From positions 1 to 12,559 of the forward strand of contig CAYSCZ010000081.1 of the NCBI GenBank assembly GCA_964429655.1: DNA of 12,559 nucleotides. Reading direction: 5' to 3'. Positions within the stretch are counted from its first letter, which is position 1, and every line of letters starts with the position of its first letter. The notes below the pieces were generated by a model that saw only the letters and a program-made list of their open reading frames with translations, did not search any database and was not told where the DNA came from. The position numbers and the translations under genes are program-made. The stretch is from CAYSCZ01 sp964429655. Lineage in GTDB: Bacteria > Bacteroidota > Bacteroidia > Cytophagales > Cyclobacteriaceae. Of this stretch, positions 1 through 6,431 are shown piece by piece.

Positions 1-335
1 ATTTGAAGTGATTTAACCATGTAATAGAAAGTCTAATGACAATTCTGGGTTAAACTATGGCTGCTAAGATATGATTAGACAACCATGAGCGATAATACCC
101 ACGGTGCCTACAAAGCTCGCACCAGCTTTGGGGATAACCCACACTCTAGTCCAAGGTATTGCTCATTTTGACTTGTGCTATTCTTCAGCCTAGTGAACCT
201 TTCACGGCCTGTGGCAAAAGTTACTTCCGTGCTGGAATAAACTAGTGATAAAAAACTTGAATTAACAAAATAATATCATTCAAACTCTCCATTATGAGCG
301 GATAGTTTATTAACATTCCATAAAAATTTAGTACC
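1..335. other. Gene-less, structure-rich leader region
   Basis: I see no convincing coding frame before the gene that starts at 336. Short complementary segments are dense between about 87 and 231. An outer helix can form between GAGC/AATACC (87-90, 94-99) and GGTATT/GCTC (155-164), with a 3-nt bulge. Inside it, GGTGC (103-107) can pair with GCACC (119-123), or CAAAGCT (111-117) with AGCTTTG (124-130). These two pairings interleave and are probably mutually exclusive. Further hairpins are GGG/CCC around 131-140, GTGAA/TTCAC at 193-205, and CACGG/CCGTG at 203-231. This could be a structured RNA on either strand, or the degraded end of a mobile element. I compared it from memory with tmRNA, RNase P RNA and SRP RNA signatures and found none. 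Confidence 0.35.
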
Positions 336-773
336 ATGAAGCTCGCTGATTTTATCAAAATGTTTAAGGAGGGTAAGAAATACACACGCAGCCATATGAA
401 AAACCTGATAGAAATGGCTTTAATCGACGGTTCGTATGATGAGGCTGAGAAAGAACTCATCAATGAACTGGCTAAAAAGCATGGTGTATCCCTCAAGTCG
501 CTATCTAGTATCTCGGAGGAGGCGGACGCCATTGAGCTGGAGGTGCCGGAGGATGAAGAGGAAAAATTCCATCAGTTGTACGACCTGGCACAAATGATGT
601 CCATTGATGACGATATACACAGGGATGAAGAAAAACTGTGCAGGGTGATGGCTTACAAATTCGGCTACCCAAAAGAAAAAATAGATGAATTAATCGCTTC
701 TATCGTGAGCAATATCAAACAAGGAAACGATTATAAAGACACCATGTCAAGAATGGAGTGGTTATTACATTAG
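336..773 (+). CDS. TerB-like (tellurite-resistance TerB fold) cytoplasmic protein
   Basis: This 145-residue protein has no signal peptide or membrane segment. It looks like a TerB-family all-helical domain, made of two similar halves that each carry an acidic loop. The first is around residues 25-42 (LIEMALIDGSYDEAEKELI, acidic D31, D35, E36). The second is around 81-101 (LYDLAQMMSIDDDIHRDEEK, acidic D91-D93, D97, E98). In TerB these paired acidic loops are proposed to bind divalent metal. An acidic linker (66-76) joins the halves. The size matches stand-alone TerB domains of about 140-150 residues. No other ter genes lie nearby, so a role in tellurite resistance is not supported; a generic stress or metal-sensing role is inference. 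The ATG at 336 is the first in frame and has no clear ribosome binding site, as is usual in Bacteroidota. Confidence 0.7.
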   Translation: MKLADFIKMFKEGKKYTRSHMKNLIEMALIDGSYDEAEKELINELAKKHGVSLKSLSSISEEADAIELEVPEDEEEKFHQLYDLAQMMSIDDDIHRDEEKLCRVMAYKFGYPKEKIDELIASIVSNIKQGNDYKDTMSRMEWLLH

Positions 774-1007
774 ATTTCAGGCAGATACTATCCTTCCTGT
801 CTTTTACGGTAGAAAATTTTTCAGATCATTAAAAGAGAATATCTGATCTGGAAATGAAAATATAAAGTATGAAATTTTGTCATCTTTTATCTTAGAAGGT
901 AAGAAGGAAACTAATTCTATAATTCGTCAACAATTATCTCCGGTTTTATCCTAATGAAATTTGAAATAAACTAGATTTATTTCCCTAAAAACCAACACTT
1001 AACTGTT
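774..1007. other. Intergenic spacer with one inverted repeat
   Basis: This AT-rich spacer of 234 bp lies between the TerB-like and DUF3078 genes. A 7-bp perfect inverted repeat, CAGATCA (822-828) and TGATCTG (844-850), flanks a 15-nt loop. No T-run follows it, so it is not a standard intrinsic terminator. A GAAATTTG sequence about 50 bp upstream of the next start is one mismatch from the Bacteroidota -7 element TAnnTTTG, but no matching -33 element is visible. Confidence 0.3.
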
Positions 1008-1958
1008 ATGAAAATGCTTGAAAAAAACCACTTAACCGGTGTGTTATGCTTTTTCTTTTTCGTGAGATTAGTTAATGCACAAGATTTGTCTGAAGGCGAT
1101 ACCTCGTATTGGCAAAAAGGATTAAGAGGATCCTTGCTCTTCAATCAGGTGTCCTTATCCAACTGGGCTGCCGGTGGACAAAACTCAATTTCCTTTAGCT
1201 CAGCAGTGGATGCTTCTGCTCAGTTCAATAAAGACCGTATCTCCTGGGAAACCAACCTTAACCTTGCTTATGGATTGATTAACCAGGAAGAAGAAGACCT
1301 TCAAAAAACAGATGATAAGATCCAGCTTTTATCAAAGTTTGGGTATAAGCTGAACCCTGAAAATGATAAGCTGTACTGGTCGTCAATGGTGGATTTCAAA
1401 ACTCAATGGGCGCCTGGATTTGATTTACCAAACGACTCTGTGCGTATCTCCGAATTTTTAGCTCCCGCTTATTTAATTATAAATACCGGTCTGGAGTTTA
1501 AGCCTTCCTCTTACTTTTCAATACTCTACGCACCTATTTCTGCAAAATTCACCATTGTAAATGACCAGAACCTGGCCAACCAGGGGGCTTTCGGCGTTGA
1601 TGCTGCAGTGGTGGATGAAAATGGCAATATCATCACGGAAGGAAATCGACTAAGGACAGAGCCAGGCACGTTCCTAAATGCAAATTTCAAGAAGGACATC
1701 GCAGAGCATGTGAATTTAGAATCCCGTTTGCAGCTCTTCACCAACTACATTGAAAACTTTGGCGATATAGATGTCAACTGGGAAGTAATCCTATTATTTA
1801 AAGTCAATGATTTCCTGGCGGCATCTATTACCACACAATTGATATATGACGAAGATGTGAGGTTTGAAATTACCGATGAAAATGGTGATGTTACGGGCAC
1901 GGAACCGAGGGTTCAGTTCAAAGAAGTATTGGGTATAGGACTCAATTTTTCTTTATAG
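1008..1958 (+). CDS. DUF3078 family secreted / outer-membrane-associated protein
   Basis: This 316-residue protein has an N-terminal signal peptide (hydrophobic core about residues 9-22, likely cleavage after VNA at 24). The mature part is rich in alternating hydrophobic and polar strands and aromatic residues, and ends in GIGLNFSL, a beta-strand-like C-terminus. The segment QVSLSNWAAGGQNSIS (47-62) and the later PISAKFTIV stretch are the recognisable conserved blocks of DUF3078, a Bacteroidota family of about 300 residues and unknown function. A small outer-membrane barrel is plausible from the strand pattern but is inference. A second ATG two codons downstream could also be used. It does not appear co-transcribed with its neighbours: 234 bp lie upstream, and the next gene is convergent. 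Confidence 0.8.
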   Translation: MKMLEKNHLTGVLCFFFFVRLVNAQDLSEGDTSYWQKGLRGSLLFNQVSLSNWAAGGQNSISFSSAVDASAQFNKDRISWETNLNLAYGLINQEEEDLQKTDDKIQLLSKFGYKLNPENDKLYWSSMVDFKTQWAPGFDLPNDSVRISEFLAPAYLIINTGLEFKPSSYFSILYAPISAKFTIVNDQNLANQGAFGVDAAVVDENGNIITEGNRLRTEPGTFLNANFKKDIAEHVNLESRLQLFTNYIENFGDIDVNWEVILLFKVNDFLAASITTQLIYDEDVRFEITDENGDVTGTEPRVQFKEVLGIGLNFSL

Positions 1959-2011
1959 CTTAATTTCTGTTTATTTCTTGTGAGTGTCGGGATATGTTAA
2001 ATTATTTATCC

Positions 2012-2554
2012 TCACCAAATCTCATCGAGATTGAAGGCTATGCTTTGTGAGACTAATGAGGATATTTGCCCCGCTTTAACCAAATACAGCCTTGGCGTGT
2101 CATGATCTTCAGGGGTATAGATTTCCAGGGTCTTGTTAGCTGGATCAACGATCCAATACTCAATCACACCAAACTCCAGGTATTTTCTTTTTTTGGTGTT
2201 TCGGTCAATGAAACTGTTGGAAGGCGATATTACTTCTACGATCAGATCCGGTGCGCCTTCTATTGCTTTACCTGTTATAATATTTTTATTGTCTTCCGAT
2301 ACAAATAATAAGTCAGGCTGATAGATATTTTGATTATCTAGGTATAAATCTATTGGAGAGAAGTATAATTCACCAGTATTGAACGATTTATCCAGTTGAA
2401 TAAAAAGATTTCTCAGGATACGTTGATGCTGAGGTACAGGTGCAGGTGACATAATTAATTCTCCTTTAATGAGTTGAGCCAGAAGTCCCTCTTCCAACTG
2501 TTCGTAATCCTTCACGTTCCAAACCTTACTTTTGTCAATTGTGGCTTTGTCCAT
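2012..2554 (-). CDS. Uma2 family endonuclease-like protein (DUF820)
   Basis: This 180-residue cytoplasmic protein belongs to the Uma2/DUF820 branch of the PD-(D/E)XK nuclease superfamily. The N-terminus has the typical WNVKDYEQLEEGLLAQLIKGELIMSPAP block (12-39), followed by QHQRILRNL. The core motifs are YQPDLLFV (D81), APDLIVEVISPS (E107) and the basic KKRKYLEFGVIEYWIVDP (K121-K124). The last ends in the W-V-D-P motif typical of the family. All the usual catalytic positions appear present, so the fold is probably intact. The biological role of Uma2 proteins is poorly defined; they are very abundant in cyanobacteria and spread among Bacteroidota. The gene converges with the DUF3078 gene (53 bp gap). 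It lies 67 bp downstream of the PLP-enzyme gene on the same strand, so read-through is possible. Confidence 0.85.
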   Translation of the reverse strand: MDKATIDKSKVWNVKDYEQLEEGLLAQLIKGELIMSPAPVPQHQRILRNLFIQLDKSFNTGELYFSPIDLYLDNQNIYQPDLLFVSEDNKNIITGKAIEGAPDLIVEVISPSNSFIDRNTKKRKYLEFGVIEYWIVDPANKTLEIYTPEDHDTPRLYLVKAGQISSLVSQSIAFNLDEIW

Positions 2555-2621
2555 AGTTTAAATTTACGGGTTTCTTTTCATTTTATTCAAGTAAAGCCAC
2601 AGTGATGTTGACCACATTTTA

Positions 2622-3902
2622 TCAGTAAACGGCTTTGTTAACCATCTTTTCATGCCCAACCTTCTCTAAGGCCTGATTGATATCCCATATTATATCCTGA
2701 TGATTTTCAACCCCTACGGAAATCCTTATCAAGGAATCGGTTATTCCCATCTCAGTGAGGTGCTCTTCCTCGATGTCTGCGTGGGTCATGGTCTTAGGAT
2801 GCTCACAAAGACTTTCGGTACTGCCCAGGCTCACTGCTAGTTTTATCATCTTTAAGGTATTCATAAATGTGAAAGCTTCCTTCTCGCCACCATTAATATT
2901 AAATGACAGCATGGCTCCACTACCGGAATACTGGCGCTTATAAATGTCATACTCCGGTGATCCTTCAGGGATTAAACCCAAATAATTAATTGAAGCAATT
3001 TTGGGGTGCTTATTAAGAAATTCAGCCACTTTTACTGCATTAGCCTGTTGCTTCTCCATACGAATTTTTAATGTTTCCAGGCTTCGCATCAGTAACCATC
3101 CGGTCCATGGGTCTGCCATATTACCAAGGAAAGTCCGTAACGTTTTTACACGTTTCATCATTTTTTTATCGCCTAAAACTGCCCCGGCAATAACATCACT
3201 ATGCCCTCCTATGTATTTGGTCGCCGAATAAATAACCAGGTCAGCACCATGCTTTATAGGATGTTGCCATAATGGACCCATGTATGTGTTATCAACGGTA
3301 AATACCACCTGCTTTTCAGGGCTACTAAATTCATCTGTGATTTTTTTACAGCTGGCCATATCAATCAGATCATTGGTAGGATTGGCAGGTGTTTCAATAT
3401 AAACCATTTTCAGTCTGTCGGCTTTACCTGAAGATTTTACCAGGTCATAAACTTCATCATGCCCTTGTTTGGTTCTGAATTCAATAGTTTCTATACCTAT
3501 TTTTGGCAAAAAATGATGAATAAAATGATCTGTCCCTCCATACACCGGTGAACTAAAAAGTAATAAATCCCCCGGTTCTAAAAATTCCAACATCACTGTG
3601 GTTATGGCAGACATACCACTTTCAAATACTGCAGCATCTTCAGCTCCGTCCCACAAACACAGTCTGTTTTCGAGTATTTCCAGGTCAGGATTGTTTATCC
3701 GGCTATAGATCAAACCAAGCGCTTCATTAGGCCTCTGTTCTCTTTTGCCATAAGCTACTTCAAAAAAGGCTTTACCCTCCTCAGCAGTTTTAAATGCAAA
3801 TGTAGACGTTTGGAATATCGGACATTTTACGGCACCTTCAGAAAGTTCAGGTTTATAGCCGTATGACATCATTAAACTTTCTGGTTTAAATTTATGGTTC
3901 AT
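2622..3902 (-). CDS. Cys/Met metabolism PLP-dependent enzyme (cystathionine gamma-synthase / gamma-lyase family)
   Basis: This 426-residue fold-type I PLP enzyme belongs to the trans-sulfuration family. The Schiff-base lysine is K229 in YSATKYIGGHSD. D204 in VDNT should contact the pyridine nitrogen. YSRINNP (66-72) supplies the phosphate-binding Tyr/Arg from the partner subunit. Y121 in SPVYGGT is the ring-stacking Tyr. SLGSTESLCEHP (358-369) and R393 in IRISVGVE bind the substrate carboxylate. Methionine gamma-lyases carry a Cys after the Tyr-Gly; here it is Gly (YGGT), which argues against a classical methioninase. An insert around 45-62 (FFEVAYGKREQRPNEALG) makes it longer than the usual ~390 residues and matches a Bacteroidota subgroup usually labelled cystathionine gamma-synthase family. 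Exact substrate specificity (synthase, gamma-lyase or beta-lyase) cannot be assigned. The ATG at 3902 is the first in frame. Confidence 0.85.
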   Translation of the reverse strand: MNHKFKPESLMMSYGYKPELSEGAVKCPIFQTSTFAFKTAEEGKAFFEVAYGKREQRPNEALGLIYSRINNPDLEILENRLCLWDGAEDAAVFESGMSAITTVMLEFLEPGDLLLFSSPVYGGTDHFIHHFLPKIGIETIEFRTKQGHDEVYDLVKSSGKADRLKMVYIETPANPTNDLIDMASCKKITDEFSSPEKQVVFTVDNTYMGPLWQHPIKHGADLVIYSATKYIGGHSDVIAGAVLGDKKMMKRVKTLRTFLGNMADPWTGWLLMRSLETLKIRMEKQQANAVKVAEFLNKHPKIASINYLGLIPEGSPEYDIYKRQYSGSGAMLSFNINGGEKEAFTFMNTLKMIKLAVSLGSTESLCEHPKTMTHADIEEEHLTEMGITDSLIRISVGVENHQDIIWDINQALEKVGHEKMVNKAVY

Positions 3903-3933
3903 GCTTATGTTGGTTAATGTTAAAAAATCAAAA

Positions 3934-3961
3934 AAAAATCTTATTTTAATTTAAGATTTTT
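3934..3961 (-). terminator. Intrinsic terminator-like hairpin in the leader of the PLP-enzyme gene
   Basis: Arms AAAAATCTTA (3934-3943) and TAAGATTTTT (3952-3961) form a 10-bp stem with an 8-nt AT-rich loop. On the minus strand the stem runs into TTTTTTTGATTTTTT, a good U-tract. It sits about 32 bp upstream of the ATG of the minus-strand PLP enzyme. It therefore lies within the leader if the promoter is further upstream, which would make it an attenuator rather than a gene-end terminator. No minus-strand gene is visible immediately upstream for it to terminate. The stem is AT-only except for one G-C pair, so it would be weak. Confidence 0.45.
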
Positions 3962-4097
3962 AAAGCTGGCACGTACCCCCTGGAAACTGATTTTCCGCAC
4001 TTGTATTTAGGATTTATATCATTTATGCAACTATTTTACAATATAAAAACCTTAGGATATGTCATTATAATACAAGTTAATTTTACTCCATATGCTT

Positions 4098-4115
4098 ATC
4101 ACTAGAACTAGTGAT
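4098..4115. promoter_or_regulatory. Perfect 18-bp dyad, candidate operator
   Basis: ATCACTAG-AA-CTAGTGAT is a perfect inverted repeat with 8-bp arms and a 2-bp centre. It lies in the divergent spacer, 91 bp upstream of the DUF4856 start and 195 bp upstream of the PLP-enzyme start. The geometry suits a dimeric transcription factor. Its right half (AACTAGTGAT) recurs at 240-249 upstream of the TerB-like gene, there without the other arm. The binding protein is unknown. As RNA it could form a short hairpin followed by TTTTCT, so a weak plus-strand terminator is the alternative. Confidence 0.4.
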
Positions 4116-4146
4116 TTTCTCCAATCTCTCATATTTTGAAGGTTTA

Positions 4147-4181
4147 TTTAGATTAAATATAAATAATTTTTTTAATCTTTG
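4147..4181 (+). promoter_or_regulatory. Possible Bacteroidota promoter of the uptake operon
   Basis: AATCTTTG (4174-4181) is one mismatch from the -7 consensus TAnnTTTG. TTTAG at 4147-4151 is a weak -33 candidate about 23 bp upstream. The start codon at 4207 would follow a leader of roughly 20 nt. The sequence is very AT-rich, so a chance match is likely. Confidence 0.25.
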
Positions 4182-4206
4182 TTTAACCAATTTTAAATCA
4201 TAATAT

Positions 4207-5289
4207 ATGAGATCAATAGCTTTTAACCTGTTATTTGTATTGTTAATTATTTTCATCAGCTGTAGTGATGATGACGATGCTACCCCTCAGTTGGATATAC
4301 CAGATGAATATGTTTCGCCTTCGTTCGATGCAAATGTATCGGCAGAAAGTACGGTGATTGATGAGCTTTCCACGATGACATCCGCAGCAAGCGATGCAGA
4401 ATCAAATGCCCAATCCACAACGGTGTCAAACATTCCCTATCCATCCACGCTTTCGGCGGTTACCACCACCAGCTATAGAACATTGGTTGAAGGGTGGCTG
4501 GTTGAACTTGTCAAGGCAGCAAACGATGATGATGGATTTCAAAATCCGGGGTCAGGAACGCCTGCTGATGATGAAGAAGGTGGTTTGTTGGGCAGCAGAT
4601 TATTGGATGAGAATGGTCTGGAGCTGAAACAAAAGGTAGAAAAAGGTTCTTTTGGTGCCGCTCTTTATAATCATGCACTTACTGTAATAAATGGGGATCT
4701 TACCAGTTCATCAGCTATCGATAAACTGGTGGAGATACATGGCACAGATCCTACCTTTGATCCCTCTTCAACTACTGCAGCGGCAACATATTCAAGAAGA
4801 AGATCGAACCAAAATACTGAAACCGGTTTCTTCTTTGATATCAAGACTAGTCTTATAACCGCTAAAGCTGCAATTGAAGCTGGTACTGCCTTTGATAGTG
4901 AAAGAAACCAGGCACTCGCTAATTATTTGATGGCATGGGAAAAATCTAACTACGCTACAGTAATATTTTATTGTAACGATACAAGGACAAAATTACAAAC
5001 AGCCAACGGTGATGAAGGAATCCTTGGTGATGCGATGCACTCATATGCAGAAGGTGTTTCTTTTGCTCACGGTTTTAAAGGCATAAGCAATAAACAAATC
5101 ACAGATCAACAAGTCGACAACATACTGGATTTACTGTTAGCTCCTGACGGACAAACACCGGAAAGTTACAGATTTTTAAATGATGCAACACTTATTGGAA
5201 ATCTTGATGAGGTCATTGCGGAGATTCAGTCCATTTATGGATTTACAGATGAAGAGGTTGCTACTTTTTTCGTGAATGATCCAACATAA
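4207..5289 (+). CDS. DUF4856-like acidic lipoprotein
   Basis: This 360-residue lipoprotein has a hydrophobic signal (4-17) and a lipobox ending FIS-C19. The mature N-terminus C-S-D-D-D-D resembles the lipoprotein export signal that directs Bacteroidota lipoproteins to the cell surface. Residues 41-90 are a Ser/Thr-rich linker. The best family clue is LLDENGLELKQKVEKGSFGAALY (132-154), which matches the conserved block of DUF4856. The second half is mainly helical (209-291) and ends with HSYAEGVSFAHGFK (278-291) and a C-terminal helix. The aromatic HHWDEAFGYFG-type block I expect in that family is not recognisable around 175-190, so this is a divergent member. Function is unknown. Its position as first gene of a unit with an imelysin-like lipoprotein and a FecA-like receptor suggests metal or metal-chelate acquisition. 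The next gene follows after 44 bp. Confidence 0.75.
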   Translation: MRSIAFNLLFVLLIIFISCSDDDDATPQLDIPDEYVSPSFDANVSAESTVIDELSTMTSAASDAESNAQSTTVSNIPYPSTLSAVTTTSYRTLVEGWLVELVKAANDDDGFQNPGSGTPADDEEGGLLGSRLLDENGLELKQKVEKGSFGAALYNHALTVINGDLTSSSAIDKLVEIHGTDPTFDPSSTTAAATYSRRRSNQNTETGFFFDIKTSLITAKAAIEAGTAFDSERNQALANYLMAWEKSNYATVIFYCNDTRTKLQTANGDEGILGDAMHSYAEGVSFAHGFKGISNKQITDQQVDNILDLLLAPDGQTPESYRFLNDATLIGNLDEVIAEIQSIYGFTDEEVATFFVNDPT

Positions 5290-5333
5290 TTATCGATCAA
5301 AGCTTTTGTGAAATAAAAAAACTTTAAGATAAA

Positions 5334-6431
5334 ATGATTAAGATAAAAAAGCTGTTTGGAATCTTGTTATTCGTTATTACGGCCGCATTAATATCCTGTG
5401 ATGAAGAAGCCGACTCTACAGAAAGTACCGGATTTGATAGAGGTATCCTTCTTCAGGAGATGGCTGATGATCTTATCATTCCTAACCTTAATTCCTTACA
5501 GACGAGCATAAACAATATGTCTAATGCATCCGATGACTTTGTTCAAAATACCTCTGTAGAAAATTTAGAATTATTGAGGGAAGCATGGCTGCAGGCGGTT
5601 ATTGATTTTCAACATTGTTCAGCCTTTGGATTCGGGCCTGGTAGCCTACCGCTGGGCCCTTTTGCCAGTATATTGGGTGCGTTTCCGGTGGATGAAGATA
5701 AAGTAGAGCAAAATATAGGTGATACAGATTTTAATCTTGCTGCAAGTTTTGATAAGAATGTAAGAGGATTCTACACCGTGGAGTATCTTATTTATGGAAA
5801 AAATAAAACCATTGAAGCCATCATTTCAGGCTTCAACCAGAATAGGAAAGACTATCTGCAGCTAATCGTTAACGAACAGCAACAAACTATTGAAGGTATT
5901 GTCGCAGAATGGCAGGCGAATTACAGGGATGAGTTTATAAATAATGATGGGACATCAGCAGGAAGTCCGATATCATTGCTGTATAACGATTTTGTAAGTG
6001 ATTACGAAAACATGAAAAACTTTAAAGTAGAACTACCTGCAGGTTTGACAGCAGGCCAAAGCAAAGCTGACCCGACATTAGTTGAGGCTTATTACAGTGG
6101 TGTTTCCCTCGAACTCATCAAAGCACACTTTGAAAATTCTAAAAATATCTGGTTTGGACGTTCAAGGACTGGCAGCAACTTTACCGGTTTTGAGGAATAC
6201 CTCAACTCAGTTGTTGGAGGTCCGGAGTTAGTTGAAATGACTGTTGACTCAATTGCTGTAATTGAAACTGCGATCAATGCAATTCCACAGGGAAGATTAT
6301 CAGACCAAATCGAATCGGAAGAGGTTGTAACCCTCAGGAATTCTTTACAAAATAATACCGCTAATTTCAAAAGTTCTATGAGCTCCCTGTTGGGGATAAG
6401 CATTACATTTAATTCCGGGGATGGCGACTAA
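5334..6431 (+). CDS. Imelysin-like lipoprotein
   Basis: This 365-residue lipoprotein has a signal peptide and a lipobox LIS-C22, followed by an acidic tail (DEEAD). It matches the imelysin (peptidase M75 / ICMP-like) family. REAWLQAVIDFQ (82-93) is followed by a Gly/Pro-rich loop with FGPGSLPLGPF and FPVDEDKVEQNI (117-128), then RGFYTVEYLIYG (144-155). The region 255-285 (YYSGVSLELIKAHFENSKNIWFG) starts the second helical repeat. In classical imelysins the motif is GxHxxE; here it reads G145-F-Y147-T-V-E150, so the His is Tyr. Imelysin-like proteins occur in iron-regulated operons, and their role is thought to be metal or heme-related rather than proteolytic. It overlaps the HTTM gene by 11 bp, implying co-translation. 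The ATG at 5334 begins a proper signal peptide. Confidence 0.88.
   Translation: MIKIKKLFGILLFVITAALISCDEEADSTESTGFDRGILLQEMADDLIIPNLNSLQTSINNMSNASDDFVQNTSVENLELLREAWLQAVIDFQHCSAFGFGPGSLPLGPFASILGAFPVDEDKVEQNIGDTDFNLAASFDKNVRGFYTVEYLIYGKNKTIEAIISGFNQNRKDYLQLIVNEQQQTIEGIVAEWQANYRDEFINNDGTSAGSPISLLYNDFVSDYENMKNFKVELPAGLTAGQSKADPTLVEAYYSGVSLELIKAHFENSKNIWFGRSRTGSNFTGFEEYLNSVVGGPELVEMTVDSIAVIETAINAIPQGRLSDQIESEEVVTLRNSLQNNTANFKSSMSSLLGISITFNSGDGD

Larger units (their letters stand above)
3903..4206. promoter_or_regulatory. Divergent intergenic regulatory region
   Basis: This spacer of about 304 bp contains the 5' regions of two divergent units: the PLP-enzyme gene (minus) and the DUF4856-imelysin-HTTM-receptor operon (plus). 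It holds a terminator-like hairpin near 3934-3961, a GC-richer block at 3964-3998 with a small hairpin, and an 18-bp perfect dyad at 4098-4115. A possible -7 element lies at 4174-4181. I see no protein-coding frame and no convincing match to the SAM-I riboswitch core. A Fur-box-like sequence was looked for and not found. Confidence 0.5.

Noticed and set aside
103..130. H-type pseudoknot from GGTGC/GCACC and CAAAGCT/AGCTTTG
   Set aside because: There is no loop nucleotide between the two 3' strands to cross a 5-bp helix, so simultaneous formation is sterically unlikely. The pairings are kept only as alternatives.
1980..2015. Bidirectional terminator between the DUF3078 and Uma2 genes
   Set aside because: GTGA/TCAC and GGATA/TATCC can pair only with an internal 6-nt bulge and a long loop, and there is no convincing U-tract on either side.
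3964..3998. SAM riboswitch aptamer
   Set aside because: The GAUGAAACC and CGGCAACC cores of SAM-I are absent, and the block does not match SAM-II in the spacing I remember.
4098..4115. Resemblance of CTAGAACTAGTG to a cloning-vector polylinker (XbaI-SpeI), suggesting vector contamination
   Set aside because: The identity is 12 bases only, the flanks do not continue as vector, and the region sits between coherent Bacteroidota genes.
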